From positions 66,067-130,066 of the forward strand of contig JBBDWK010000052.1 in the NCBI GenBank assembly GCA_040902885.1: a stretch of 64,000 bases of DNA, in the 5' to 3' direction. Shown in pieces: positions 16,834-25,151 of the stretch (position 1 is the stretch's first letter; the number at the start of each line of letters is the position of its first letter). This stretch comes from JBBDWK01 sp040902885. GTDB lineage: Bacteria > Acidobacteriota > Terriglobia > Bryobacterales > Bryobacteraceae. Made by a program: the position numbers and the translations under genes. Below the pieces are notes generated by a model that was not told the origin of the DNA, did no database searches, and was given only the letters and a program-made list of their open reading frames with translations.

Positions 16834-17691
16834 TCACCGCCAGCGCTGCCACTCCAAGCCCGGCCGCTCGGCCCGGAACTGCACCAGACGGCCGTGTTCC
16901 ATCTCCGTCACGTAGCAGGTGCGGCCGTCGGGTCCTCCGAACGTGATGTTGCTGGGGCGGGCGCCGAGAACATCGACCTCGCGCAGCAGCTTTCCCTCGG
17001 GCGAGACGATGGCGACCTTGCCCTTCCCATGCCGCGTGATGTAGAGATTGCCGTCCACATCGCAGCGCATCCCATCCATGCCAAAATCCGGAAACTGGAT
17101 CAGCAGGCGCTTGTTCGCGAGCGAGCCATCGGGCTGGATGGTGAAGGCCCAGACGTTGCGCTGCACGCTCTCGTTGACATAGAGAATCCGCCCGTCGGGA
17201 CTGACTTCAATGCCGTTGGTGGTTCCCATGTCCGGAGCCACGCGGGTGACTTTCCCTTTGGCGTCGATGCGCCAGATCTGGCCGGTGGACGCCTTCCAAT
17301 TCGGGTCGGACGCCCAGAGCGTGCCGTCCTCGGAGATGGCGAGGTCGTTGGGCTGATTCATGGCGGGCTCGTGCGCGAAGACCGAAATCTTACGGGTTTT
17401 GGGATCGACCCGCAAGACGTTGTGGCCGGTATAGTCGGCGACATACATCGTGCCGGCACGATCGAAGCGGATGCCGTTGCCGGTGGAGCCTTCGGGCATT
17501 TCAACGAAGATTTCGCCGCGGCCATCCGGCGTAACCCGGCCAATGGTGGGCTTGCGGGCGAAGCTGACGGCGTAGACATTTCCCGCGCGGTCGACCGCGG
17601 GTCCTTCGATTTGCGCGGTGAAGCTCTTCGGCGCCGTCAGGGGCGTGGCCACGAACAGGGCTTCGGCAGCCAACAAGGCAAAGAGAAGCAT
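16834..17691 (-). CDS. SMP-30/gluconolactonase-like secreted propeller
   Basis: 285 residues starting with a signal peptide (MLLFALLAAEALFVATPL). The remainder is a six-bladed beta-propeller of the SMP-30/LRE type, with repeated units such as GNGIRFDRAGTMYVADY, NQPNDLAISEDGTLWASD, TTNGIEVSPDGRILYVNE and FGMDGMRCDVDGNLYIT. These carry the acidic and Asn residues (N in NGI, D in MDGM) that bind calcium in this family. I chose the ATG at 17691 because it begins a convincing signal peptide; an upstream extension lacks one. It is divergent from the PPC-domain gene. Lactone hydrolysis of a sugar acid is plausible given the neighbouring operon. Confidence 0.85.
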   Translation of the reverse strand: MLLFALLAAEALFVATPLTAPKSFTAQIEGPAVDRAGNVYAVSFARKPTIGRVTPDGRGEIFVEMPEGSTGNGIRFDRAGTMYVADYTGHNVLRVDPKTRKISVFAHEPAMNQPNDLAISEDGTLWASDPNWKASTGQIWRIDAKGKVTRVAPDMGTTNGIEVSPDGRILYVNESVQRNVWAFTIQPDGSLANKRLLIQFPDFGMDGMRCDVDGNLYITRHGKGKVAIVSPEGKLLREVDVLGARPSNITFGGPDGRTCYVTEMEHGRLVQFRAERPGLEWQRWR

Positions 17692-17806
17692 TTGTCCAGG
17701 ATAAAACAGGATTTTCCGTCCCGTACAATGGACAGCCGCATTGCGGGTTTGCGGAAGGTCGATAATATTGTTGCAGGCACGGGCTTTCCGGCCTGGGGGT
17801 AGCAAA

Positions 17807-19474
17807 GTGTTTTCGCGTTGGCGCGCACTCGGGATGGCGGTACTCCTGACGCCGGTCTTGTGGGCGGACGCGAAGAAGACCCCTCCGGAGCCGTCCACCG
17901 TCTCGATTCACCCGCTTGCCGGCCGGAGAGGGAGCACGTATCCGGCAACCATCCGAGGGGTGAATCTGGGAGGCGCGCATACAGTCTGGTTCGAAGGCCA
18001 GGGGGTGCGCGCGCGCGTGCTGCGCGTGGAACCGGAACCCGATGCCGCAACCGAGAAGCCCGCGGACCTGCTGCACGCCGAGGTGACCGTGGACGCCGAT
18101 GCCCCGGTAGGCGCGCATCCATTCCGCGTGGTGACGCCCTTCGGGGTGACCAACGAGATTGTTCTTCCCATCGTGGAGGAGCCGGTAATTGGCGAGAAGG
18201 ATCCAATTCCAGGCTTCCCCGTGATCGTAAACGGGCGTCTCGTCAAGCGGGGCGAAGTGGACGCATACTGGATCGAAGCGGGCGCGGGCCAGACGCTCAC
18301 CTTCGAAATTTCCTCCGGGCATGCCGCCTTCGACCCTTCCGTGAGTCTGTACGAGCCGTCTGGAAGCTGGTTTGATTCAGACCGGCTCAACCGCATCGCC
18401 TTCCATGACGAGCCGCTGTTTTTCCCCGGGCTGCCCACCGACGGACGGCTGGTCCACCGTTTCGCGAAAGCGGGAAAATACTGCGTTAAGGTACAGGCCT
18501 TTTCCGGGCGCGGCGGGCCGGATTTCGTCTATCGTCTGCGCATCACGCCCGAGGCGACACCAGAGCCGGCGCTGCATCCCAAGCGGAAAGCGGATTGGGA
18601 AGAGCGGCTGTTTACCCGCCGCCTGGGTCCGGACTGGATGGCGCGGATGATTCAGCGCGCCGGCCGCGCGGACAGCATCCCGGCCCCCGAAGCCTTCCGA
18701 GGCGTAGCGGAAGACAGCCCCGAGCCTCCGCTGATGACGATACCGGGCGTAGTGGAGGGGCGCATTGCAAAGCCCGCCGAAACCCACATCATCCGACTGA
18801 AGGTGGACAAGCCGCGGGATCTGGCGATCGAGATCGAGACGCCCGAAGCCACGATGCCGCGCTTTAACCCGGTAGTACGGCTGATGGCGCCGCACGGCGG
18901 CGAAGTGGCCACCAATGTACACACCAAGCGGAACAACAACGGCCTGTACATGATGAAGATGATCCAGGCCAAGACGACGCTGACGCTGCGTGCCGCGGGC
19001 GTTTACCTGCTGCAAGTTCGGGACATCACCACGGACCGGGGAGGGCCGGATTTCGCGTACCGTGTTTTGGTTCGTCCGCAGATCCCGCACGTGGGCAAGG
19101 TGGAAGTGGCCGAGGATCGCGTGAATCTGGAGGCGGGCGCCGTCAAGCCTATCACGATCAACATCGAACGCGAGGAAGAGTTCGGCGGCTTCGCAGCGGT
19201 ATCGCTGGAAGGGCTGCCGCGGGGCGTGACCGCCGTCACCGGCATGGAGAAGCCGGTGGAGAGACCGCCGCTGCCGAACGCCGGGAGGCTGGAACGGTAC
19301 GTGCCAAAGCCGCAAACCTCCACGGTGCTGCTGGTGGCCGCGCCGGACGCACCCGTCACTGAGACACCGGTAAACATCCGCGTGATCGCGCGGCCGGCGG
19401 TGGAAGGCCGCTTGGGGGAACCGATTCTGGTGAAAGAGATTCCCATGATGGTGGTCGCCAGGAGGCCGTCGTGA
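17807..19474 (+). CDS. Secreted protein with IPT/TIG-like and PPC-like domains
   Basis: 555 residues with a GTG start and a GGGGG Shine-Dalgarno-like run about 8 nt upstream, followed by a signal peptide (ALGMAVLLTPVLWAD). An IPT/TIG-like Ig fold comes first (~30-110, ending LPIVEEP). Then there are two segments resembling bacterial pre-peptidase C-terminal domains: ~125-250 (VDAYWIEAGAGQTLTFEISS ... GKYCVKVQAFSG) and ~320-435 (ETHIIRLKVDKPRDLAIEIE ... GVYLLQVRDITTD). The C-terminal ~110 residues are another beta domain. It has no enzyme motif and is probably a surface binding or scaffold protein. It overlaps the DUF1549/DUF1553 gene by 4 bp, so the two are made together. Confidence 0.8.
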   Translation: MFSRWRALGMAVLLTPVLWADAKKTPPEPSTVSIHPLAGRRGSTYPATIRGVNLGGAHTVWFEGQGVRARVLRVEPEPDAATEKPADLLHAEVTVDADAPVGAHPFRVVTPFGVTNEIVLPIVEEPVIGEKDPIPGFPVIVNGRLVKRGEVDAYWIEAGAGQTLTFEISSGHAAFDPSVSLYEPSGSWFDSDRLNRIAFHDEPLFFPGLPTDGRLVHRFAKAGKYCVKVQAFSGRGGPDFVYRLRITPEATPEPALHPKRKADWEERLFTRRLGPDWMARMIQRAGRADSIPAPEAFRGVAEDSPEPPLMTIPGVVEGRIAKPAETHIIRLKVDKPRDLAIEIETPEATMPRFNPVVRLMAPHGGEVATNVHTKRNNNGLYMMKMIQAKTTLTLRAAGVYLLQVRDITTDRGGPDFAYRVLVRPQIPHVGKVEVAEDRVNLEAGAVKPITINIEREEEFGGFAAVSLEGLPRGVTAVTGMEKPVERPPLPNAGRLERYVPKPQTSTVLLVAAPDAPVTETPVNIRVIARPAVEGRLGEPILVKEIPMMVVARRPS

Positions 19475-21711
19475 AGCGGTGCTGCGTTTGCCTCCTCCTG
19501 CTTACCGGAATAGTGAGCGGGCGGGAGTTCGAGTTCGGACTGGATATCGGTGGGATCCTGACCCGCAAAGGCTGCAACGGCGCGAACTGTCACGGCGGCG
19601 TGAAAGGACGCGGCGGATTGAAGTTTTCGGCGGGAGCGCTGCACCCGAAGGACGACTACGAGTGGATCGTCAAGGGCGGGGCCTACCAGGTGCTCACGGA
19701 CGAGGTGAAAGGCGAGCGCGTGCCGCGCATCGATACGAAAGAGCCGGCCCAGAGCCTTCTGCTGCTGAAAGCAACCGGCAGCGTGCCGCACGGGGGCGGG
19801 CAGCGGTTCCCCAAAGACTCGCCCGAATACGAGACGATTCTCAAGTGGATTCGCGACGGGGCGCCCTTCGGCCCGGAAGACAACCGCGAGAACCGCGTCG
19901 TGCGTCTCGAAGTGCTTCCCAGGATCGTGACGCTCGAGCACGCCGGCCGGCGCAAGCTGACCGTCACCGCGCACCTCGCCGACGGCCGGAGCGAGGATTT
20001 CACCCATCAAGCGCTCTACGTCGCCAACGACAAAGAGATCGCCAGCGTGGATGAGAGCGGCGTGGTGCGTGCCGGCAGGCTGGGCGAGACGGCGGTGCTG
20101 GTGCGCGCGGCCGGCCACGCGGCCAGCGCCACAATCGGAGTGATCGGCGATGCCGCCGCCAGCTATCCCGAGACGCCGCGTTTCAACTTCATCGACGATT
20201 TCGTGTTCGAAAAACTGCGGCGCTTCCGGCTGGCGCCATCCGGGCTGTCGAACGACAACGAGTTCGTGCGGCGCCTCTGCCTGGACCTGACCGGCATGTT
20301 GCCGCCTCCGGAGCGGGTGCGCGAGTTTGTGGAGAGCAAGGACCCAAAGAAGCGCGAGAAGCTGATCGACACCCTGATCGGCTCGCCAGAGTTCGTCGAT
20401 TACTGGACCTTCCGCTTCGACGACGTATTTCGCGTGTCCGTCTTCTCCAACGGTATCAATCCGAAATGGAGCCAGATGTACGGGGAGTGGGTTCGCGAGA
20501 GCATCGCGCGAAACAAACCCTACGACCGGATGGCGCGCGAGCGGCTGGCGGCACAGGGCTATGACGGCCCTTCGCGGCACTACCTGCCATATGATGTAGT
20601 AGGCCCGCCTGGCGAGACCATGGCCGAGGAGGTGCGCGTCTTCTTCGGCAGGCGCCTGGACTGCGCGCAATGCCACAATCACCCCTACGAGACCTGGAGC
20701 CAGGACCAGTTCTGGGGGCTCGCGGCGTTCTTCGGGCGCGTTTTCAAGATGGGCGATACCGGCGCCGAGTATGTGATCTTCGACCATCCACTCGATGAGG
20801 AGATGGGCAACGGGGACGTCAACGGCAGCCTCAAGATGGTTCACCCGCGCAGCAAAGCGGAGCTGAAGCCGACCCTCCTGGACGGCAGAGTGGTGAAGCC
20901 CTCGTCGCGCGAGAATCCGCGCAAAGAGTTGGCCGAGTGGATGGTGACGCATCCGTTCTTCGCCGAGGCCGCGGCAAACCGCATGTGGAGTTACTTCTTC
21001 GGCCGGGGGATCGTGGACCCGGTGGACGACTTTCGCTCGACCAATCCGCCCACCCACCCGGAGCTGTTGGAACGGCTTGCGCAGGAGTTCCGGACGCACA
21101 ACCACGACCTGCGCCACCTGATCCGGACCATTGTTCTTTCGCGAACCTACCAGTTATCCGGCGTGCCCAACGCGGGCAACCGGGAAGACCGGACTAATTA
21201 TTCCCACTCGCTGCCCCGGCCGCTGGATGCGGAGGTGCTTCTGGACGCCGTCGCCGACGTGACCGGCGTTCCCGAAGTCTTCACAACGGGCATCGCAAAT
21301 ACCGAGAAGGCGGCCGGGCAGGCTCCCCTGGGCACTCGTGCAATCACCCTGCGGGAGCCGGATCTTTTCTTTTCGCGTTTTCTGGAGTTGTACGGCCGGC
21401 CGAACCGGCTCACGCTGCCGGAGCGCAACGGGCAAGCCAATCTGGGACAGGCGCTGCACATGTTGGCGGGGCCGGTCTATAACGAGAAGCTGAGCGCGCC
21501 GGAAGGCCGGCTGCAAAGGCTGATTCAGGCGGGCAAGAGCGACAGTGAAATCATTCGGGAGTTCTATCTCGCAGCATTTGCAAGGTTGCCCGACGCGGAC
21601 GAAATAGGCGAAATTCAGAAGTTGATCGCCGCGCGGGGAGACCGCGTGGAGGCTTTGAAGGATTTTGTCTGGTCGGTGTTGTGCTCGAGGGAGTTCGCCG
21701 AGAACCACTGA
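19471..21711 (+). CDS. DUF1549/DUF1553 protein with cytochrome-like and Ig-like domains
   Basis: 746 residues, GTG start in a GTGA overlap with the preceding gene, signal peptide 1-17. The first domain has C35-x4-C40-H41 (GCNGANCHGG), a variant haem-like motif of the planctomycete/acidobacterial cytochrome group. A BIG2-like Ig domain lies at ~145-225 (LTVTAHLADGRSEDFTHQ), then DUF1549 (~235-450, with RLCLDLTGMLPPPERVREF and CAQCHNHPYETW) and DUF1553 (~480-735, with NRMWSYFFGRGIVDPVDDFR). This is the canonical exported redox-type protein whose gene is followed by a DUF1501 gene, as here. Function is unknown, but it is presumed to sit in the periplasm or outer surface. Confidence 0.92.
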   Translation: MKRCCVCLLLLTGIVSGREFEFGLDIGGILTRKGCNGANCHGGVKGRGGLKFSAGALHPKDDYEWIVKGGAYQVLTDEVKGERVPRIDTKEPAQSLLLLKATGSVPHGGGQRFPKDSPEYETILKWIRDGAPFGPEDNRENRVVRLEVLPRIVTLEHAGRRKLTVTAHLADGRSEDFTHQALYVANDKEIASVDESGVVRAGRLGETAVLVRAAGHAASATIGVIGDAAASYPETPRFNFIDDFVFEKLRRFRLAPSGLSNDNEFVRRLCLDLTGMLPPPERVREFVESKDPKKREKLIDTLIGSPEFVDYWTFRFDDVFRVSVFSNGINPKWSQMYGEWVRESIARNKPYDRMARERLAAQGYDGPSRHYLPYDVVGPPGETMAEEVRVFFGRRLDCAQCHNHPYETWSQDQFWGLAAFFGRVFKMGDTGAEYVIFDHPLDEEMGNGDVNGSLKMVHPRSKAELKPTLLDGRVVKPSSRENPRKELAEWMVTHPFFAEAAANRMWSYFFGRGIVDPVDDFRSTNPPTHPELLERLAQEFRTHNHDLRHLIRTIVLSRTYQLSGVPNAGNREDRTNYSHSLPRPLDAEVLLDAVADVTGVPEVFTTGIANTEKAAGQAPLGTRAITLREPDLFFSRFLELYGRPNRLTLPERNGQANLGQALHMLAGPVYNEKLSAPEGRLQRLIQAGKSDSEIIREFYLAAFARLPDADEIGEIQKLIAARGDRVEALKDFVWSVLCSREFAENH

Positions 21712-21717
21712 TGAAAA

Positions 21718-21782
21718 CCGCTTGCTTACGCGCGCGGTTCGGTGCTGTCCCTGTGCACTGAACCGCGCGCGTAAGCAAGCGG
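21718..21782. repeat. Perfect 23-bp inverted repeat (palindromic intergenic element)
   Basis: Left arm 21718-21740 (begins CCGCTTGCTTACG) and right arm 21760-21782 (ends GTAAGCAAGCGG) are exact reverse complements, separated by a 19-base loop. The transcript would form a very stable GC-rich hairpin between the DUF1553 and DUF1501 genes. There is no U-run, so it is not a classical intrinsic terminator. A degenerate relative lies at 31411-31486, suggesting a dispersed REP-like family. Confidence 0.9.
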
Positions 21783-21801
21783 ACTTGAAAGGAGGCATGC
21801 G

Positions 21802-23118
21802 ATGACAGGTTGCTTGAATTTGACGAGGGAGCAAGCGTCCCGGCGCGATTTTCTCAAGGTGGGCTCGCTCGGGTTCCTCGGAATTCATCTCGAGCAGCAT
21901 CTCCGCGCAGCCACTGCTCAGCCGGCGAAGGGCAAGGCGCAGGCGTGCATTCTGCTGTGGCTGGAGGGCGGCCCGAGCCAGATGGATACCTGGGACCCGA
22001 AGCCAAACTCCGCCTTCAAGGCCATCTCGACCAACGTGCCGGGCATTCAGATTTCGGAACTGCTGCCGCAGGTTGCGAGAAGAATGGACAAGCTGGCGAT
22101 CGTGCGCTCCATGCACACTAAAGGCACGGATCACCCGCAGGGCACGCATTACGCGATCACCGGACACGAAGTGAATCCGGCCATGGATTTCCCCAGCATC
22201 GGGGCGGTTCTCTCGAAGGAGACGGGCCAGCGCAACGGCATGCCTGCGCACGTGCTCGTGCCGCAGTGGGAGCGGAGCCGCCAGTATGAAGAGTATTTCC
22301 GATCTGGCTTCCTCGGTCCCGATTACGATCCCATGTGCGTCCCGGACCCCAGCCGTAAGGATTTCCGGGTGGCGGATCTGAGCTTGCCGAAGTCCGTCTC
22401 CGAGCAAGCGGTGCATAGCCGGCAGTCGTTCCTGAGTGCGGTCGACCGGCGCTACCGGAGCCTGTATCAAGGCGCGGAGCACGCCAACATGGAAGGCTTC
22501 ACGGCACAGGCCTGGAAGATGCTCTTGAACCCGAAGGTACGTGAGGCGTTCGATCTCGGCAAGGAACCGGAGAAGCTGCGCGACCGCTACGGCCGCGATG
22601 CCATCGGACAGAGCGCAGTGCTTGCCCGTCGTTTGGTGGAATCGGGCACGCGCTTCGTGACCGCGGCCGGCTACCACGGCAACTCGTGGGACACTCACGC
22701 CAAAAACGACGAGGGGCACCGCGACCGCTTGTGTCCGACACTCGACCGCACGCTATCCGCCCTGCTCGACGATCTGAGCGAGCGCGGCATGCTGGATTCC
22801 ACGGTCGTTCTGGCGATGGGCGAATTCGGACGCACGCCATTCGTGAATCCCGACCTGGGCCGCGATCACTGGCCGACGTGCTGGTCGCTGGTTCTCGGCG
22901 GAGGCGGAATCAAGGGCGGGCAGGTGGTCGGATCGAGCGACGAAAACGGAGCCAACCCAACCAGCAGCGTCACCAGCATGGGCGACGTGTTCGCCACAAT
23001 ATACAAAGCCTTCGGTATCGACTGGACGAAGGAATACGACACGCCCATCGGGCGGCCAATCAAGATCGCGAACTCCCTCGAAGACAAAACCGGTGAGCCG
23101 ATTCGGGAACTTCTGTGA
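21802..23118 (+). CDS. DUF1501 domain exported protein
   Basis: 438 residues preceded by an excellent RBS (AAAGGAGG). The N-terminus carries a twin-arginine signal (ASRRDFLKVGSLGFLG). The DUF1501 core follows: ILLWLEGGPSQMDTWDPKP, the sulfatase/phosphatase-superfamily-like HTKGTDHPQGTHYAITGH, GNSWDTHAKNDEGHRDRLC, and VVLAMGEFGRTPFVN near the end with FGRDHW-like residues (DLGRDHWPTCWS). DUF1501 proteins are relatives of alkaline-phosphatase-fold enzymes and pair with DUF1549/DUF1553 proteins. It overlaps the MFS gene by 4 bp, tying the transporter to this operon. Confidence 0.93.
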   Translation: MTGCLNLTREQASRRDFLKVGSLGFLGIHLEQHLRAATAQPAKGKAQACILLWLEGGPSQMDTWDPKPNSAFKAISTNVPGIQISELLPQVARRMDKLAIVRSMHTKGTDHPQGTHYAITGHEVNPAMDFPSIGAVLSKETGQRNGMPAHVLVPQWERSRQYEEYFRSGFLGPDYDPMCVPDPSRKDFRVADLSLPKSVSEQAVHSRQSFLSAVDRRYRSLYQGAEHANMEGFTAQAWKMLLNPKVREAFDLGKEPEKLRDRYGRDAIGQSAVLARRLVESGTRFVTAAGYHGNSWDTHAKNDEGHRDRLCPTLDRTLSALLDDLSERGMLDSTVVLAMGEFGRTPFVNPDLGRDHWPTCWSLVLGGGGIKGGQVVGSSDENGANPTSSVTSMGDVFATIYKAFGIDWTKEYDTPIGRPIKIANSLEDKTGEPIRELL

Positions 23119-24386
23119 CGCCGGCCGCCACGCCGGCGCTGCGGCGGAAGCCGGCATTCCTCCGGCCGGAGTGGACGCTTATCGCTTTCCTGTGGGTCTG
23201 CTACGTTCTGAATCACGCGGACCGGCAGGTAGTCTACACGCTGTTTCCCGCACTCCAGCGGGAATTCGCATACAGCGACACCGTGCTTGGCCTCACTGGC
23301 GCGCTCTTTCTCTGGGTTTATGGACTGTGTTCGCCAATCTCCGGCATCCTGGGCGACCGCTGGTCCAAGACTGGCCTCGTGGCGGGCAGCCTCGCGGTGT
23401 GGAGCACCTTCACGGTTCTTTCGGGGCTTTCTCCGAACGGAACGTTTCTGCTCGTATGCCGCGGACTGCTGGGGGTATCGGAATCGTTGTTTATGCCCGC
23501 CGCGTACGCGCTGATGGCGAATGCGCACGGGCCGGAGACGCGATCCAAAGCAGTGGCCATTTTCGCGACCAGCCAGATGTTCGGCGTAGCCTTGGGCGGA
23601 ACGCTCAGCGGCTACATCGCCGAGCATTTCAACTGGCGCGTCTCGTTCTGGCTTCTGGGCGCGGCGGGACTCCTCTTCGCGATTCCGCTCGTCCGATTTT
23701 TCCGCACTATTCCCGATTCGTTCCGGCAGGGCACGAACCCTTCTAAAGAACGGGCGAATTTCACGAGCTTCCTGGCGTTGATGCGCATTCCGTCTCTGCG
23801 GATCGTCACCCTGTTTGCGGCCTTTGCGACGTTCGGGCTGTATCTGGTCTACACCTGGCTGCCCACGTTTCTGTACGACAAGTTTTCGCTGGGGCTCGCC
23901 CGCGCCGGGTTTGAAGCGAGCGTATATCCGCAGATCGGCACCTTGAGCGGGCTGATGGTGGGCGGCGCGCTCGCCGACCGCTGCTACCGGCGCACGAAGG
24001 CCTCGCGGTTCTGGGTGGTTCTTGCTGCATTCTTCGTCGGCGGCCCTTGCATCTATCTGCTGGGCAGCGGCGCTACCCTCGATGCGACCCGGATTGCCGC
24101 CATAGCATTCGGCTTCTTCTCCGGTTTCATTACCGCGAATCAAGCGGCCGCCGCCTTCGACGTGGTGCCCTCATCGCTGCGCGCATCCACGGTAGGACTT
24201 CTCAACCTTGTGGGCGCGAGCATCTCCGGCTTCGCTCCGTTCCTGGGCGGCATGGCCCGGCGCACGATCGGAGTAGACCGGTTGATGACCTTCACCAGTG
24301 TTCTTTACCTGTTCACCGGAGGGCTGGTGCTGTACGCGATCCTGCGCCACTTCCACCGCGATCACCGCAAGGCTCAGGAGCGATAG
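23115..24386 (+). CDS. MFS transporter (ACS/hexuronate-like)
   Basis: 423 residues with a GTG start in a GTGA overlap with the DUF1501 gene. Twelve hydrophobic segments are visible. VCYVLNHADRQVVYTLFPALQ at the end of TM1 resembles the anion:cation symporter family, and the MFS loop 2-3 motif reads GILGDRWSKTGL. TM4-5 contains GRGLLG-like CRGLLGVSESLF. The family imports organic acids such as hexuronates, tartrate or phthalate, which suits the acid-sugar-like enzymes encoded 7 kb upstream. The 3' end overlaps the convergent creatininase gene by 13 bp. Confidence 0.9.
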   Translation: MTPAATPALRRKPAFLRPEWTLIAFLWVCYVLNHADRQVVYTLFPALQREFAYSDTVLGLTGALFLWVYGLCSPISGILGDRWSKTGLVAGSLAVWSTFTVLSGLSPNGTFLLVCRGLLGVSESLFMPAAYALMANAHGPETRSKAVAIFATSQMFGVALGGTLSGYIAEHFNWRVSFWLLGAAGLLFAIPLVRFFRTIPDSFRQGTNPSKERANFTSFLALMRIPSLRIVTLFAAFATFGLYLVYTWLPTFLYDKFSLGLARAGFEASVYPQIGTLSGLMVGGALADRCYRRTKASRFWVVLAAFFVGGPCIYLLGSGATLDATRIAAIAFGFFSGFITANQAAAAFDVVPSSLRASTVGLLNLVGASISGFAPFLGGMARRTIGVDRLMTFTSVLYLFTGGLVLYAILRHFHRDHRKAQER

Positions 24387-25123
24387 AAATCCACGAACGC
24401 CCGTGCCAGCGCCGCGACAATCGTCCCCCGAAATTGCGTTCCTTTCTCGGCCGTGGCGCGATCCGGGCTGTCCGTGTAGCCGTCGATCTCGCGCCAGAAG
24501 CCGTGACGCTCGTGCCGATAAGCGGACTGCGAGCCGCGCGGATCGCTGTCCACGGGGTTGTCCCGATGGGGACGGCTTTCCGGAACCAGTTCGGGCCGCA
24601 GCGAGAGCATCATGGAGGTTTCAAAATCGCCAGCGTGTCCCGGCAGGCGGCGGCCGCGATGTGCCTCGGCCTCGATCAGCGCATCCCAGGCAATCGCCCA
24701 ATAGGAGCCAGCGGCTATCCGGGCGGGCTGTTTCAGGGCCACGTCGCGCGCCGCAAGCTGGGCCAGTTCGTGGTTGCCGCCGTGACCGTTCAGCAGAAAG
24801 ATTTTTGTGAAGCCGTCGGTGACCAGGGATTCGACCAGCTCGCGCAGCACCCGATAGTAGGTTTCCGTGCTCAGCGAAAGCGTGCCGCCGAAGATGAAGT
24901 GATGGTCCGAAGAGCCGAAGGGAAGCGCGGGCGTTACTATGATGGGAATTTGCGCGGAGGCCTGCCCGGCTGCTTCGCGGGCGAGCGACTCGACGGTGAA
25001 GTAGTCGGTGCCTGTCGGCAGATGAGGACCGTGCTGCTCGGTCGCGCCCAACGGGAGAACCGCCAGTGAGTCGGGCGCCGCCGCGCGCAGTCCTTCGCGG
25101 TTCATCTCAGCAAAGAGTTTCAT
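24374..25123 (-). CDS. Creatininase family protein
   Basis: 249 residues with the creatinine amidohydrolase family motifs: LPLGATEQHGPHLPTGTD (metal-binding Glu and His), PFGSSDHHF, LLNGHGGNHE (metal ligands) and HAGDFETSMML (metal Glu). The length is normal. I chose the ATG at 25123; a TTG at 25138 would run through the putative operator. Members hydrolyse cyclic or linear amides (creatinine, 3-formamido compounds, the MftE peptide), so the substrate is open. It is divergent from the dimethylformamidase-like gene across a 28-bp gap. Confidence 0.92.
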   Translation of the reverse strand: MKLFAEMNREGLRAAAPDSLAVLPLGATEQHGPHLPTGTDYFTVESLAREAAGQASAQIPIIVTPALPFGSSDHHFIFGGTLSLSTETYYRVLRELVESLVTDGFTKIFLLNGHGGNHELAQLAARDVALKQPARIAAGSYWAIAWDALIEAEAHRGRRLPGHAGDFETSMMLSLRPELVPESRPHRDNPVDSDPRGSQSAYRHERHGFWREIDGYTDSPDRATAEKGTQFRGTIVAALARAFVDFYRS

Positions 25124-25133
25124 CGTGAAAATT

Positions 25134-25147
25134 TCCAATATACTGCA
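25134..25147. promoter_or_regulatory. Second putative IclR operator (TCCAATATACTGCA)
   Basis: Within the 28-bp gap between the divergent creatininase and dimethylformamidase-like genes. It matches 12 of 14 positions of the reverse complement of the palindrome next to iclR (12308-12321), and the two mismatches are at symmetrical places. Such a position could repress both directions at once. Confidence 0.4.
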
Positions 25148-25151
25148 CCAA

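Noticed and set aside
19003..21117. Very long open frame (704 codons) on the minus strand opposite the DUF1549/DUF1553 gene
   Set aside because: High-GC shadow of a well-conserved coding gene; its composition (Arg, His, Leu, Ala rich) shows no domain.
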